Assembly: GCA_964036045.1 (NCBI GenBank)
Contig: OZ038400.1
Location: 11,715,079 to 11,779,078 of the forward strand
Length of the DNA stretch: 64,000 nt
DNA from: Eutreptiella sp. 'Long Island Sound 2002'
Lineage: Eukaryota > Euglenozoa > Euglenophyceae > Eutreptiales > Eutreptiaceae
Direction: 5' to 3'
The notes under the pieces were generated by a model. The model saw only the letters and a list, made by a program, of their open reading frames with translations. It was not told where the DNA came from and made no database searches. Shown here piece by piece: positions 53,791-60,911 of the stretch. Made by a program: the position numbers and the translations under genes. Numbering within the stretch: the stretch's first letter is position 1; each line of letters opens with the position of its first letter.

Positions 53791-53837
53791 CAAGAACTCT
53801 GTCTTCAGTACCCCTGGACCAAGAACTCTGTCATCAG

Positions 53838-54240
53838 CCGTGGATACATCCTGAAGGGGTCCCTTGCGTTGCCGACTATGCCTATGGAGAACTACCCAGA
53901 AACATGCCTTTTTTGTATGTATGGCTTGTGGTAAATAGCGGAGAGACCAGCAAGGCACATGGTGGGGCACATCATCGGTCTCATCGTGGAGAGCATTGAG
54001 GGGCACATTCTGGGGCACATCGTGGGCCACAGTGCGGGGCACATCCTGGGGCAGTGCGGTGAAAGGTGGTGTGGTGTGGTCTAGGGTGGTGTGGATTGAT
54101 GTCGTGTAGTGTTTCTTCCTGTTGTGTGGTGCCCTGTGAGAAACATGTGTGTTGCACTGCTTCAGGGCTGTTTGTGTTGTCTTGAGACCTCATTCCATAG
54201 GCGAGGTGGTTTGTGAGTGCCAAAAGAATGCAGCCTAGTA
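53838..54240. other. Array-flanking junction strip with short G-rich repeats
   Basis: The last monomer breaks off at 53,837 within CATCAG, and the sequence becomes unique. Between about 53,950 and 54,052 the word GGGGCACAT recurs four to five times at irregular spacing. From 54,063 to 54,095 there is a GGTGGTGTGG run. Frames that enter from the array end at 53,934 and 53,999 after a few dozen non-repeat residues. I see no gene here. Confidence 0.6.
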
Positions 54241-56130
54241 GGTTACTTTTGCGTCCTAAAATATCGCAAACACCCGATCATTTTTTTTAGGAAAATATCC
54301 TAATTATCCTGAGAAAAAAGGGTTACGGTTAACCTTAACCGTAACCGCAACCATTTTTAGGATAGTTAGGATATTTTTGGTCCTCTGCCTGGAAGAATAT
54401 TAGGTACGTGGGATATTTTGGACATTTTTCAGCAGGAGGTTTCAGTCTAGATGAGGCAGCTAGGGATATTTAGGATATTTAGGATATTTTTTGCATGACC
54501 TTTCAGGATCTTTTCTCGCATTTAGAATATTTGTTCTGGCGAGGTTGGGATTTTTTGGACGATTGCTTATCACAACACGTTCAGCCTGCAGTTGTTTGTC
54601 CATTACGATGTTCAGGATGGTCCACATAATGAGGATATTGTCTCCATCAGATCTTAGGATATTTTTGGCAATGTACTCATCACAATGGTAGCTGTAACCC
54701 TTCTTCGAATCTTCGGAATATTTCTGGTGTTATGCCCAGAGCCACATGAAGTACTTGGGATATTGAGGATTGAGCAAGAACGTTCAGTCAATTGAGGATA
54801 TTCGGGATATTTAGGATATTTTCTGCATGATCTTAAAGAATGGTGCTGATATTCAGGATGTTTGGTCTGGCGAGATTAGGAAGTATTTGACACGTGTTCA
54901 GCACAACATGTTCAGCATCCTGTTGTTGGCCCATTGGGAGGTTCAGAATATTTAGGATAATTCGAATATCCTCTCCTATAGGACTTATGATATCTTCCTT
55001 ACAGCCATCGCTACTTACTCATCACACCAATAGCGGATACTTACACTATGTTCGATGATATACCCCGAACAATATTTTGTACTTAGGATATTTAGGATGT
55101 TTCTGAGAAAAGAAACGAGCCAGGTCAGGACATTTGGGATACTTAGGATAATTTCTGCATGAGGTTTAAGGATCTTCCCGATGTTTTGGATGACTGACCT
55201 GGCAAAATTAGGACTCACAACATTTTCAACCCCCCGTTGTTTGCCCATTGGGATGTTTAGGATATTTAGCATAATTAGGATATTTTCTCCGTCGGCACTT
55301 ATGATATTTTTATTCTTAGATTTTTCATGTATAGTGATGGCAAACTCCTCATAACAACCGTACTTGTAACCACTCTTAGGATAGTTAAGAAATGTCTTTG
55401 CTGTTATCGAAGAAAAGGGAGTACTTAGCACATTTAGGATGTTTGCTAGCCCCAACTTTCAGTCCCAAAGGTTGAGGACATTTAGGATACTTGGGATGTT
55501 TTTTGCACAAATTAGACAGTGTTTTTAGGCTAAGGCTAACCTGTTTATCCATCTCTTTGACAATGACCCATCGCAACATGTTTGCCAGGTCAGGAGGTTT
55601 AGGATAATTACATGCCCAGAGCCACACAAAGTACTTGGGATATTTGGGATATTTTTGAGAACAAATGTTCAGTCAGTTGAAGATATTTGGGATATTTTGG
55701 ATATTCTGTCCATCAGGAGTTAGAATATCGTTCTTTTTACATTTTGCATGTGTAGTGATGGCAAATTACTCATGACAACCGTAATTGTAACCACTCTTAG
55801 GATATGTAGTATATTCGTTGGTGTTATCGAGGAATATTCAGTACTTGGCATAGTTAGGATGTTTCCTAGCCCTAACGTTCTGTCTTAAAGGCTGAGGATG
55901 TTTAGGATACTTAGGATGTTTTTTCCACACGTTAGACAGAGGTTCTAGGATAAGGATAACCTTTTTTTCCCTATCTTTGACAATGACTCATCGCAACATG
56001 TTCGCCTGGTTAGGACTTTTACGATAATTGGAATTATTAGGATCTCTTCTGCATTCGGACTTAGGATCGTTTTCTCAAACACGACTTAGGACATTCACTG
56101 GCGCGCTTTTCATTTCGTATGGGTTAGCCA
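54241..56130. repeat. AT-rich degenerate tandem repeat, unit ~315-420 bp
   Basis: This stretch is saturated with TTAGGATATTT-like words and, on a larger scale, repeats itself. GTTGTTTGTCCATT-type sequence starts at 54,591, 54,922 and 55,236, spaced 331 and 314 bp. A clearer duplication has an offset of 420 bp: TTAGACAG at 55,511/55,931 and CTTTGACAATGAC near 55,556/55,976, each followed by CATCGCAACATG. ATGCCCAGAGCCACA occurs at 54,732 and 55,612. The copies are strongly diverged, with many substitutions and indels, so the array is old compared with the 29-bp satellite. No convincing gene lies inside. Confidence 0.75.
54289..54384. repeat. Large imperfect palindrome (hairpin) with perfect core
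   Basis: The core is a perfect inverted repeat: GGTTACGGTTAA at 54,321-54,332 and TTAACCGTAACC at 54,335-54,346, separated by CC. The symmetry continues outward imperfectly. The left arm contains AGGAAAATATCCTAATTATCC and the right arm AGGATAGTTAGGATATTTTT, with an A-run facing a T-run. The whole fold is about 95 bp. It marks the start of the AT-rich repeat region. It could be a fold-back transposon remnant or a replication-related hairpin; the sequence does not decide. Confidence 0.8.
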
Positions 56131-57155
56131 TTGGGATGCGCAGCTTTGATAGATCTATGGTTGTGTAGAAGATTGTGATATTGTATTTTAAACTCACTAG
56201 GATATTGGGGACATCTGGGATGTTTCTCAAAATTGGTTAGGACAATTTGATCCCATTCCTCATCTGCTATGGGTTTGACATTTTGGTAAGTTGTTGAGCA
56301 TCGAATCATGCAGTACTTTGGCAGCTGCGGTTTTGTAACACACAGGACACATGCAATGTTCTGTTTCCAACAGACAATGTTATGTACAAAATTTTTAACA
56401 TCGTCACGCAACAAACTAGGATTTTTTGAACCGTGAAGTGGACCACTTTGACATTCCTTTTTGCGATAGTAATAGGGGTACGTCTTTACTACCTGCAATA
56501 TCACTGTGTCAAGATTTTTGCAGACAAAAGAGGTTGAGGAAAGTTGCAATAGTTAGGATAATTTGTGGCTTACAGTTTCGAATGTATTTCCTGCCTTTGA
56601 ATTATGGCCAGATCAAGCATTTGGACCATTCATATATTCCCTCAAGGAGCTAGGGTTGTTGAGAATCCTCGTTCAGCAAATTTTTGAAATCCTTTTTAGC
56701 CTTTGGGTACAGGCCTATGCGGGTTACACAGAAGGATTTCCCGAAGGTATGTGGCATTGTAGAGGCATGTGCACATTTGGAATCTCTAAGATTCTTGTCA
56801 AGGAGGGGGGCGGGATGGTCTCAGCACACTCAGAGGGAGATCTAGCTCCTAAGAAGGTGCCATGGCGGCCATGTGCGAAAATCATAAGCTTCAATGAGAC
56901 CTTTGTTCTGCACCATGGAAGTTTTTGGATACAGCTTGCAATAAACAACACTGCGCACAAGACACAACACTTTGCTCACAGCACGACATGGTGCAAAGAA
57001 TACAAAACAGAACTCCCAGCAAAGCTGACTAGAAGCCCAACAACAAGCTGTCCCCAAGACAACACTCTCCATACAGCGTATCACTGTGCACATCGATGAG
57101 CAACGTCGACGAATGCAACAGATTGGAAAAAACATCACATGGCACAAATCATTGT
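56131..57155. other. Unassigned stretch, no supported gene
   Basis: Base composition changes from AT-rich to mixed. A 178-codon plus-strand frame (56,563-57,099) and a 141-codon minus-strand frame (56,549-56,124) are open, but neither shows a recognisable domain and other frames overlap them. I leave both unannotated. Exons of an unrecognised gene cannot be excluded. Confidence 0.4.
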
Positions 57156-57350
57156 CCGCGTCCGAACATGCCAGCAACGAACAGATTCGGCCGTTAAGCG
57201 CCGCACATGGGGCACAATCAGACAAAGATACCCTGCAAACGTGGAACCAGGGCCCAGGTAAGCAAGAAGCACGCACAAATGGGCCAACAAAATGTGACCG
57301 CGGCCTCAACTGCGCGCGGGCCCCCTGCAACCCCATCCCACCCCATTGTC
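57156..57350. repeat. 195-bp dispersed module, copy 1
   Basis: This module begins CCGCGTCCGAAC and ends CCCCATTGTC. It is repeated in direct orientation at 60,353-60,547 with identical overall length and about 85-90% identity by eye. Shared blocks include AACGAACAGATTCGGCCG, CACAATCAGACAAAGATACC and TGTGACCGCGGCCTCAAC. I do not recognise it as a known RNA. The flanks of the two copies are unrelated, so it behaves as a dispersed or transposed unit. Confidence 0.85.
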
Positions 57351-57960
57351 GGCCCCTTGTCGGCCCAAATTTCAGCCACCACAAAGCGAGGGTGCAGGCC
57401 GTGGGCTGGTCCCCCTTGGGGACCAGGAAACAGGGGAGCAGGCCCTTTGCTACCCCCCCCCCCCCCCAACAGAAATGGGGCCGAAAGCAGGCCCAGCACA
57501 GCCCCCCCCCCCCAGCATGCCCTCGCACCCCCGCACCCTCACTGCAGGCCGTCACATGGTGATCAAGGTCCCTCCCCTCACGGACAGGGAGCGGACGCCG
57601 AACGATGGGTATGTTGGGATCTGGGTGTAAGTGCGGCTAGCCCCATCTGCTCAGATTTTCAGACATTCTGCCCAGATTGGCTACATTTTGGTCATTTTCT
57701 TTGCTTCGGCGGAATTGCCGCCTCGCAGCTCAGTCACAGGATATTTCCTATATATTTCTGATATGCCGGATTAGATTCCGCGGTCCATTTCCCGTAAATC
57801 CGCCGCATTCCGCTATTTTAGCTGGAATCGCCATTTGCCGTTGACGCGCGCTCGCGGCCCAGATCGGCCATACAATTTTACATAAATGGATTATTTAAAT
57901 TCATTCGGACAGTTTTGGACACTCAGATGTATTTAGAATAATTCCCCTCAATTTTCTTCA
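57351..57960. other. Non-coding stretch with poly-C runs, then AT-rich leader
   Basis: Long C runs occur at about 57,456 and 57,501 in GC-rich sequence. From about 57,640 the composition becomes mixed, with CGGAATT- and CGGATT-type words, and then AT-rich around 57,870-57,930. A pyrimidine tract ending TTTTCTTCATAG at about 57,951-57,962 looks like a splice acceptor and precedes the candidate small ORF that starts at 57,994. Confidence 0.4.
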
Positions 57961-57993
57961 TAGACTGGGATTTTCTGCCGGACCACAATCAGC

Positions 57994-58209
57994 ATGGACC
58001 TTGCTTCTGTTGTCGCTGCTCTCGCCTCCGTTGGTGTTCGTGTATCCGGTTCCAACCCCAATAACAACATCCAGGGAGACTCCTCGCGTGCCTGCCCCAC
58101 TGGTCTTGCCGGCCCCGAGCCCTCCGGCACCCACATCGACCCAGGGCAGCACTTTCACTGGGACCCGCATGGTAACCCAGCAGGTGGTCCTCCTCTCCCA
58201 AACAAGTGA
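57994..58209 (+). CDS. Candidate small protein or first exon (71 codons), function unknown
   Basis: The frame runs from ATG at 57,994 to TGA at 58,207-58,209. It reads MDLASVVAALASVGVRV at the N-terminus, followed by a Gly/Pro/Asn-rich stretch. Third codon positions are strongly pyrimidine-biased in the first 35 codons, which is unlike the surrounding GC-rich DNA. A pyrimidine tract and AG (TTTTCTTCATAG, about 57,951-57,962) lie some 30 bp upstream and could accept the trans-spliced leader. Against it, a +2 frame (58,001-58,330) is also open and protein-like, and I recognise no family. It may be the first exon of a longer gene or chance. Confidence 0.27.
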   Translation: MDLASVVAALASVGVRVSGSNPNNNIQGDSSRACPTGLAGPEPSGTHIDPGQHFHWDPHGNPAGGPPLPNK

Positions 58210-59570
58210 GCAGGTAGACCCAACCACCACTACCCCCCCCCCCCCCGGCCTGCCCCCCGACGGGAGAGGTGCACGGAGTCGGCACCCTCAGGGCCTAAAA
58301 AGTGGAGGCTGTGAAGGGCTCGCAGATTGACTGCTGTGGGTATCCCTTGAGCGGCCTGCCTAGGGAACCTCCAGGTGTGCGCGTGCCCCTCCAACTTCAT
58401 CACAGACGCCTAGGCCAGCACAGCCCCGTGCACTCCAGTTCAGTTGTGGGCGACTCCTGGAGGCCAGACAGCCACCTGCCGACCCCTGCCCCCCCCTCCC
58501 CCTTCCAAACGGAGCGGTCACTCGGGTGGTGTGCCCTCTGGGCCCCCGCGTTTACGCGGGCAGTAGCACCGCCACCCAGGCCCGGAGCCCGGGCAGGCTC
58601 CAGGGCAGGGCAGCGCTCAGCGCGCCCTGGAGCCCCTCCTCCTGCCGTCCCTCAGCGCCATGGGCGGATGGTCCAGTCCACGACAACACCACCAGTGCCT
58701 AGAGCAGTCAGGAGGTGTGGACCCCCCCAGTCGAGCGCCCAGGGAGCGCGCCCCCGTGCCTCATGCAGTCGTGGGGCCGCTGGCAGCATGTCAATGACCG
58801 GGAGGCGGCGTGTCCAGTCCGAACACTCCCCCGGCGGGCTCAGCGTCAGGCTCCCATGGCCTCTCTGCCGGGGCCTGGAGCACCAGGCATCACACAACCC
58901 CCCACACGCCCCCCCCCCCCGACGCGCCTCCACCACAAGCAGCCAGGGCCCGGTGGTGGCGGACCCTGGTTCACACCCGACGACCACACGAACAGCCGGG
59001 ATGCCACTACAAGCGGCGACACGGACGGACCAAGCCGCAGCGGGGGGAAACCAGAAACACTGGAGCGGCACCGGTGCCAGCGGGCAGGGCCAGGCGCAGC
59101 GCAGCCGTGTGACCCGTCATGCCCTGCGAGCGCCACCAGCATGCACGCCCCGCCCTCCTGCCCCGCGCACGGCACACACACAGGCACGGCGGCATCTCCC
59201 TCCTGTGTGTGCCACCACGGGGTACGGGGGCGGTCAACAGTCCGGCAGGCGTTGGGACCGGACAACCGCGATTCGCCTAGCCCAGTCGTGTCGGCACAAA
59301 GGCGAGTGCTGACCATGGGCCAGGGCGTCCGGCACAGGCCTTGACCCAAACCAACCAAAACCACCCCATTGTCTCCTGCGCAGGAGGGACATGGACAAAC
59401 CCTACCCCCCTAGGGGGGAGGGGCGGAAGGGGCGGGGCAGCGCATGCCGCGATACCCCCAGGGAAGGAAGGGCAGGGTGTTATGCAAAGGGGAGGGACAT
59501 GTGTGCGGACTAAATGATGGGTGCTGAGCATGAGCCTATGAACCGGATTCCAGGTGGGAAGGACTTTCAT
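58210..59570. other. GC-rich stretch with poly-C tracts and short perfect hairpins, no supported gene
   Basis: Open frames exist on both strands (up to 336 codons, 58,302-59,312 plus), but they are what high GC content produces and their translations are Pro/Arg/Ala-rich without a recognisable domain. C runs occur near 58,231 and 58,908. Perfect inverted repeats lie at 58,545-58,560 (CCCGCG-TTTA-CGCGGG), at 58,596-58,606/58,624-58,634 (GGCTCCAGGGC arms) and at 59,405-59,418 (CCCCCCTAGGGGGG). GC-box-like GGGGCGG words occur around 59,420-59,440. Confidence 0.45.
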
Positions 59571-59576
59571 TTTGGA

Positions 59577-59676
59577 AGGAGATTGGCCCATTGGCCTCCA
59601 CAAAGTGGCGCTGAAAGCACCAAAGCTGCCTAATAGGAGCGAGTATATACCGGAAAAAAAAAGAGACTCAGAAAGT
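59577..59676 (-). ncRNA. Spliced-leader (SL) RNA gene, Euglena type (3' end approximate)
   Basis: SL RNA donates its 5' exon to nuclear mRNAs by trans-splicing. Reading the minus strand from 59,676, the sequence begins ACTTTCTGAGTCTC, continues with nine T and ends CCG at 59,651. That is 26 nt, the length of the Euglena gracilis leader. From memory it differs from that leader at three positions (12, 16 and 24). The exon is followed at once by GTATAT, a 5' splice donor. Downstream the transcript can form a GGTGC-TTTCA-GCGCC hairpin (59,621-59,607), and GGCC and CCAC/GTGG stems follow. I could not identify a clear Sm site. The 3' end is estimated from the usual length of about 100 nt. The 5S gene lies 505 bp upstream on the same strand, as expected for euglenids. 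The three differences may mean another species or a diverged, possibly silent copy. Confidence 0.78.
59645..59650 (-). promoter_or_regulatory. SL RNA 5' splice donor (GTATAT)
   Basis: GTATAT directly follows the 26-nt leader on the minus strand. Its position exactly at nucleotide 27 of the putative SL RNA is the main reason to read the match as an SL gene and not as a chance T-rich sequence. Confidence 0.7.
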
Positions 59677-59746
59677 GTACCCTCGTGCAGCGTGTGCGTG
59701 GCATCACGCGTGCGTGGCGGCCCCTTCTCGCGAACGCATGTTGGCA

Positions 59747-59767
59747 GGGGGGTTTTTCAGACCCCCC
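59747..59767. repeat. G6/C6 hairpin upstream of the SL gene
   Basis: GGGGGG at 59,747-59,752 and CCCCCC at 59,762-59,767 flank a nine-base loop. It lies about 71 bp upstream of the SL start on the minus strand. Its role is unknown; it could be promoter architecture or simply part of the local homopolymer richness. Confidence 0.55.
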
Positions 59768-59880
59768 ACCGCTCGTTAGGAGGCCCTCCCCCATAGCTCG
59801 ACGCCACGGTCTCGGATTCGCAAAATGAGTGACGTTTTGGACTCAGCAACCCTGAAATAGGGGGGGGTTACTGTGTCAAT

Positions 59881-60010
59881 AGCTCATTTTAGGATATGGG
59901 TGACTATTACTGACTCGGTAGGCTCTGCCCGTTCCTAACCAGACTCGGTAGGATCTGCCTGTCTAGGAACGGGCAGATCCCACCGAGTCACCCATATCCT
60001 GGAATGAGCT
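59881..60010. repeat. Fold-back element in the 5S-SL spacer
   Basis: Left arm 59,881-59,937 and right arm 59,964-60,010 are inverted copies. The arms share AGCTCATT, AGGATATGGGTGAC and CTGCCCGTTCCTA. The left arm has ten extra bases (about 59,905-59,914). The 26-bp loop carries a third copy of GACTCGGTAGG, so this word occurs twice in direct orientation (59,912 and 59,943) and once inverted. The arrangement suggests a MITE-like fold-back or a structured spacer. It sits between the 5S and SL genes. Confidence 0.85.
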
Positions 60011-60175
60011 CAAGACGGCGCGGGCGGCGGGTTGGGGCGGAAGGGGGCGGCCGGGAGCATGGGGGCACGCAGTGGCACATGCGCCATGTGTGCAGCAGGT
60101 TGGGAGGGAGGGGAGGAAGCGGATTGGAGGGGGGACGTGGGGTGCACCGCGGGGGGGTGCCGGAAAAGGGGCAAT

Positions 60176-60181
60176 AAAAAA
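60176..60181 (-). terminator. RNA polymerase III terminator of the 5S gene
   Basis: Six consecutive T on the minus strand follow directly after the last base of the 5S helix I, the standard Pol III stop signal. Confidence 0.85.
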
Positions 60182-60299
60182 GCGAACAGCACCCAGTGTT
60201 CCCAAGTGGTCTCCCACGTCAGTACTAACTGGGCCTGACTAGGCTTAACTTCTGAAATCGGACGGGTTCAGGTGTATACCCAGTAGTATGGCCGTACGC
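60182..60299 (-). rRNA. 5S ribosomal RNA
   Basis: The minus strand from 60,299 to 60,182 is a complete 118-nt eukaryotic 5S rRNA, a structural RNA of the large ribosomal subunit. It begins GCGTACGGCCATAC and contains GATTTCAGAAGTTAAGCC (internal Pol III control region), GTTAGTACT, GGGAGACCAC and GGGTGCTGT. Helix I pairs GCGTACGG with CTGTTCGC apart from one U-U mismatch. Helix II pairs ACTGGG with CCTAGT. Six T follow as terminator. From memory the sequence is very close to Euglena gracilis 5S, with seven or eight differences. Two of these, in helix II, change a C-G pair into U-A and so keep the stem, which argues against a pseudogene. It lies upstream of the SL candidate on the same strand, with starts 623 bp apart. 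Confidence 0.93.
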
Positions 60300-60352
60300 A
60301 TTGGTCATGCGCGGACGCCCGGTCCGCGGGAGGGGGAAAGGGGGGGGGTGGA
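60300..60352. other. Immediate 5' flank of the 5S gene
   Basis: A short GC-rich strip with a run of nine G near 60,341 and a GGTCCGC/GCGGAC-like inverted pair around 60,312-60,327. It separates the 5S start from copy 2 of the 195-bp module. No defined upstream element is recognised. Confidence 0.4.
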
Positions 60353-60547
60353 CCGCGTCCGAACGGGCCAGCAACGAACAGATTCGGCCGTTAAGAGCCG
60401 CACATGGGGCACAATCAGACAAAGATACCCTGCAAACGGGGAACCAGGGCCCATGTAATGAAGAAGCACGCACAAATGGGCCGGGAAAATGTGACCGCGG
60501 CCTCAACTGCGCGCATGCCCCCCCCCACCCCACCCCACCCCATTGTC
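60353..60547. repeat. 195-bp dispersed module, copy 2 (upstream of 5S)
   Basis: Second copy of the 57,156-57,350 module, 3,197 bp away, in the same orientation and of the same length. It starts 54 bp beyond the 5S start on the minus-strand upstream side. The differences are scattered substitutions (for example CAGGTAAGCAAG in copy 1 against CATGTAATGAAG here) with no frame pattern, so it looks non-coding. Confidence 0.85.
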
Positions 60548-60581
60548 TCCTGTCTTTGTGGGCCATCTCTTCAGCTTGAGG

Positions 60582-60667
60582 TTAATGAACCTCTAGAGGA
60601 CACTTCTGCAACCACTCCTTGCCCTTAGTGACAAGGGCCTCTCTGGAGACAAATGGACACCGAAGGA
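60582..60667 (-). CDS. Possible last exon of the minus-strand gene (tentative)
   Basis: After a possible acceptor (GATTCAG, 60,674-60,668) the minus strand reads a short frame that includes VSREALVTKGKEWLQK and stops at TAA (60,584-60,582). The content looks like an amphipathic helix and resembles the C-terminal end of TPGS1-type proteins only in general character. It would close the split gene that starts at 63,178. With 28 codons the case is weak and chance is a real alternative. Confidence 0.15.
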
Positions 60668-60911
60668 CTGAATCTCAGCTTGCTGGGCTGCAGTGCACCT
60701 TCCAACGAGCATGGAATGACCTACTGTTCGTCTGGTTTGAAACCCTTCTCCTTGTGATACACCATCCTGAATTCCTGTCTGTGCTGCCCCTTGGGGCCAG
60801 GGTTGGCTGCTGCCTTGGGCTTGGGTTCGGTCCCATGTGCCTGAGTTTGCGTTCCAAATGAATGTATTGCCATGCAACACACATGAATGTTGTCCTCCAT
60901 ACCTCAATAGC

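Larger units (their letters stand above)
1..53837. repeat. 29-bp satellite/minisatellite array (~1,856 copies)
   Basis: A head-to-tail array of a 29-bp monomer fills the first 53.8 kb without interruption. A consensus copy lies at 77-105. It begins AGTACCCCTGGGCC and ends CTCTGTCATC, with AAGAA between. The commonest variation is CATC versus CTTC at the end of the monomer, and many copies carry one to three substitutions. Single-base slips occur (a lost C near 14,668 and near 20,990, a 2-bp loss near 30,117, a 3-bp loss near 31,624), but phase is otherwise kept. The consensus contains no CpG. All plus-strand frames are stop-free in the consensus, because three monomers (87 bp) encode one 29-residue peptide. 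The minus strand has one TGA per monomer. Frames stay open equally in all three phases, there is no codon-position bias, and slips do not disturb the pattern, so I do not call any protein. The left end is outside the window. Confidence 0.98.

Noticed and set aside
1-53837. CRISPR array
   Set aside because: There are no unique spacers between repeats. The 29-bp units are contiguous, and the context is eukaryotic.
16-53999. Many long plus-strand frames (up to 722 codons) encoding a 29-residue Ser/Pro/Leu-rich repeat protein
   Set aside because: They follow from a stop-free 29-bp monomer. All three frames are equally open and overlap, variants are not codon-biased, and single-base slips merely switch between equivalent phases.
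53311-53999. Unique C-terminal tails of frames that leave the array (ending at 53,934 and 53,999)
   Set aside because: They are run-on translations of the flank in two different frames, without recognisable domain or codon signal.
54321-54346. Telomere-like TTACGGTTAACC words
   Set aside because: They form a hairpin and are not a tandem telomeric repeat. The neighbouring TTAGGAT words are too degenerate to be telomeric.
56563-57099. 178-codon plus-strand ORF
   Set aside because: No recognisable domain or splice context, and it is overlapped by long frames on the other strand. Left as unassigned sequence.
57156-57350. U1 snRNA-like word (minus-strand CTTACCTGG) in the 195-bp module
   Set aside because: The word is not at an RNA 5' end, is altered in the second copy, and no U1 structure or Sm site follows.
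58043-58056. tRNA T-loop-like GGTTCCAACCC
   Set aside because: No matching A box or cloverleaf can be formed around it.
58302-59312. 336-codon plus-strand ORF
   Set aside because: It lies in GC-rich DNA with poly-C runs where stops are rare in all frames. The product is low-complexity Pro/Arg/Ala, and other frames are equally open.
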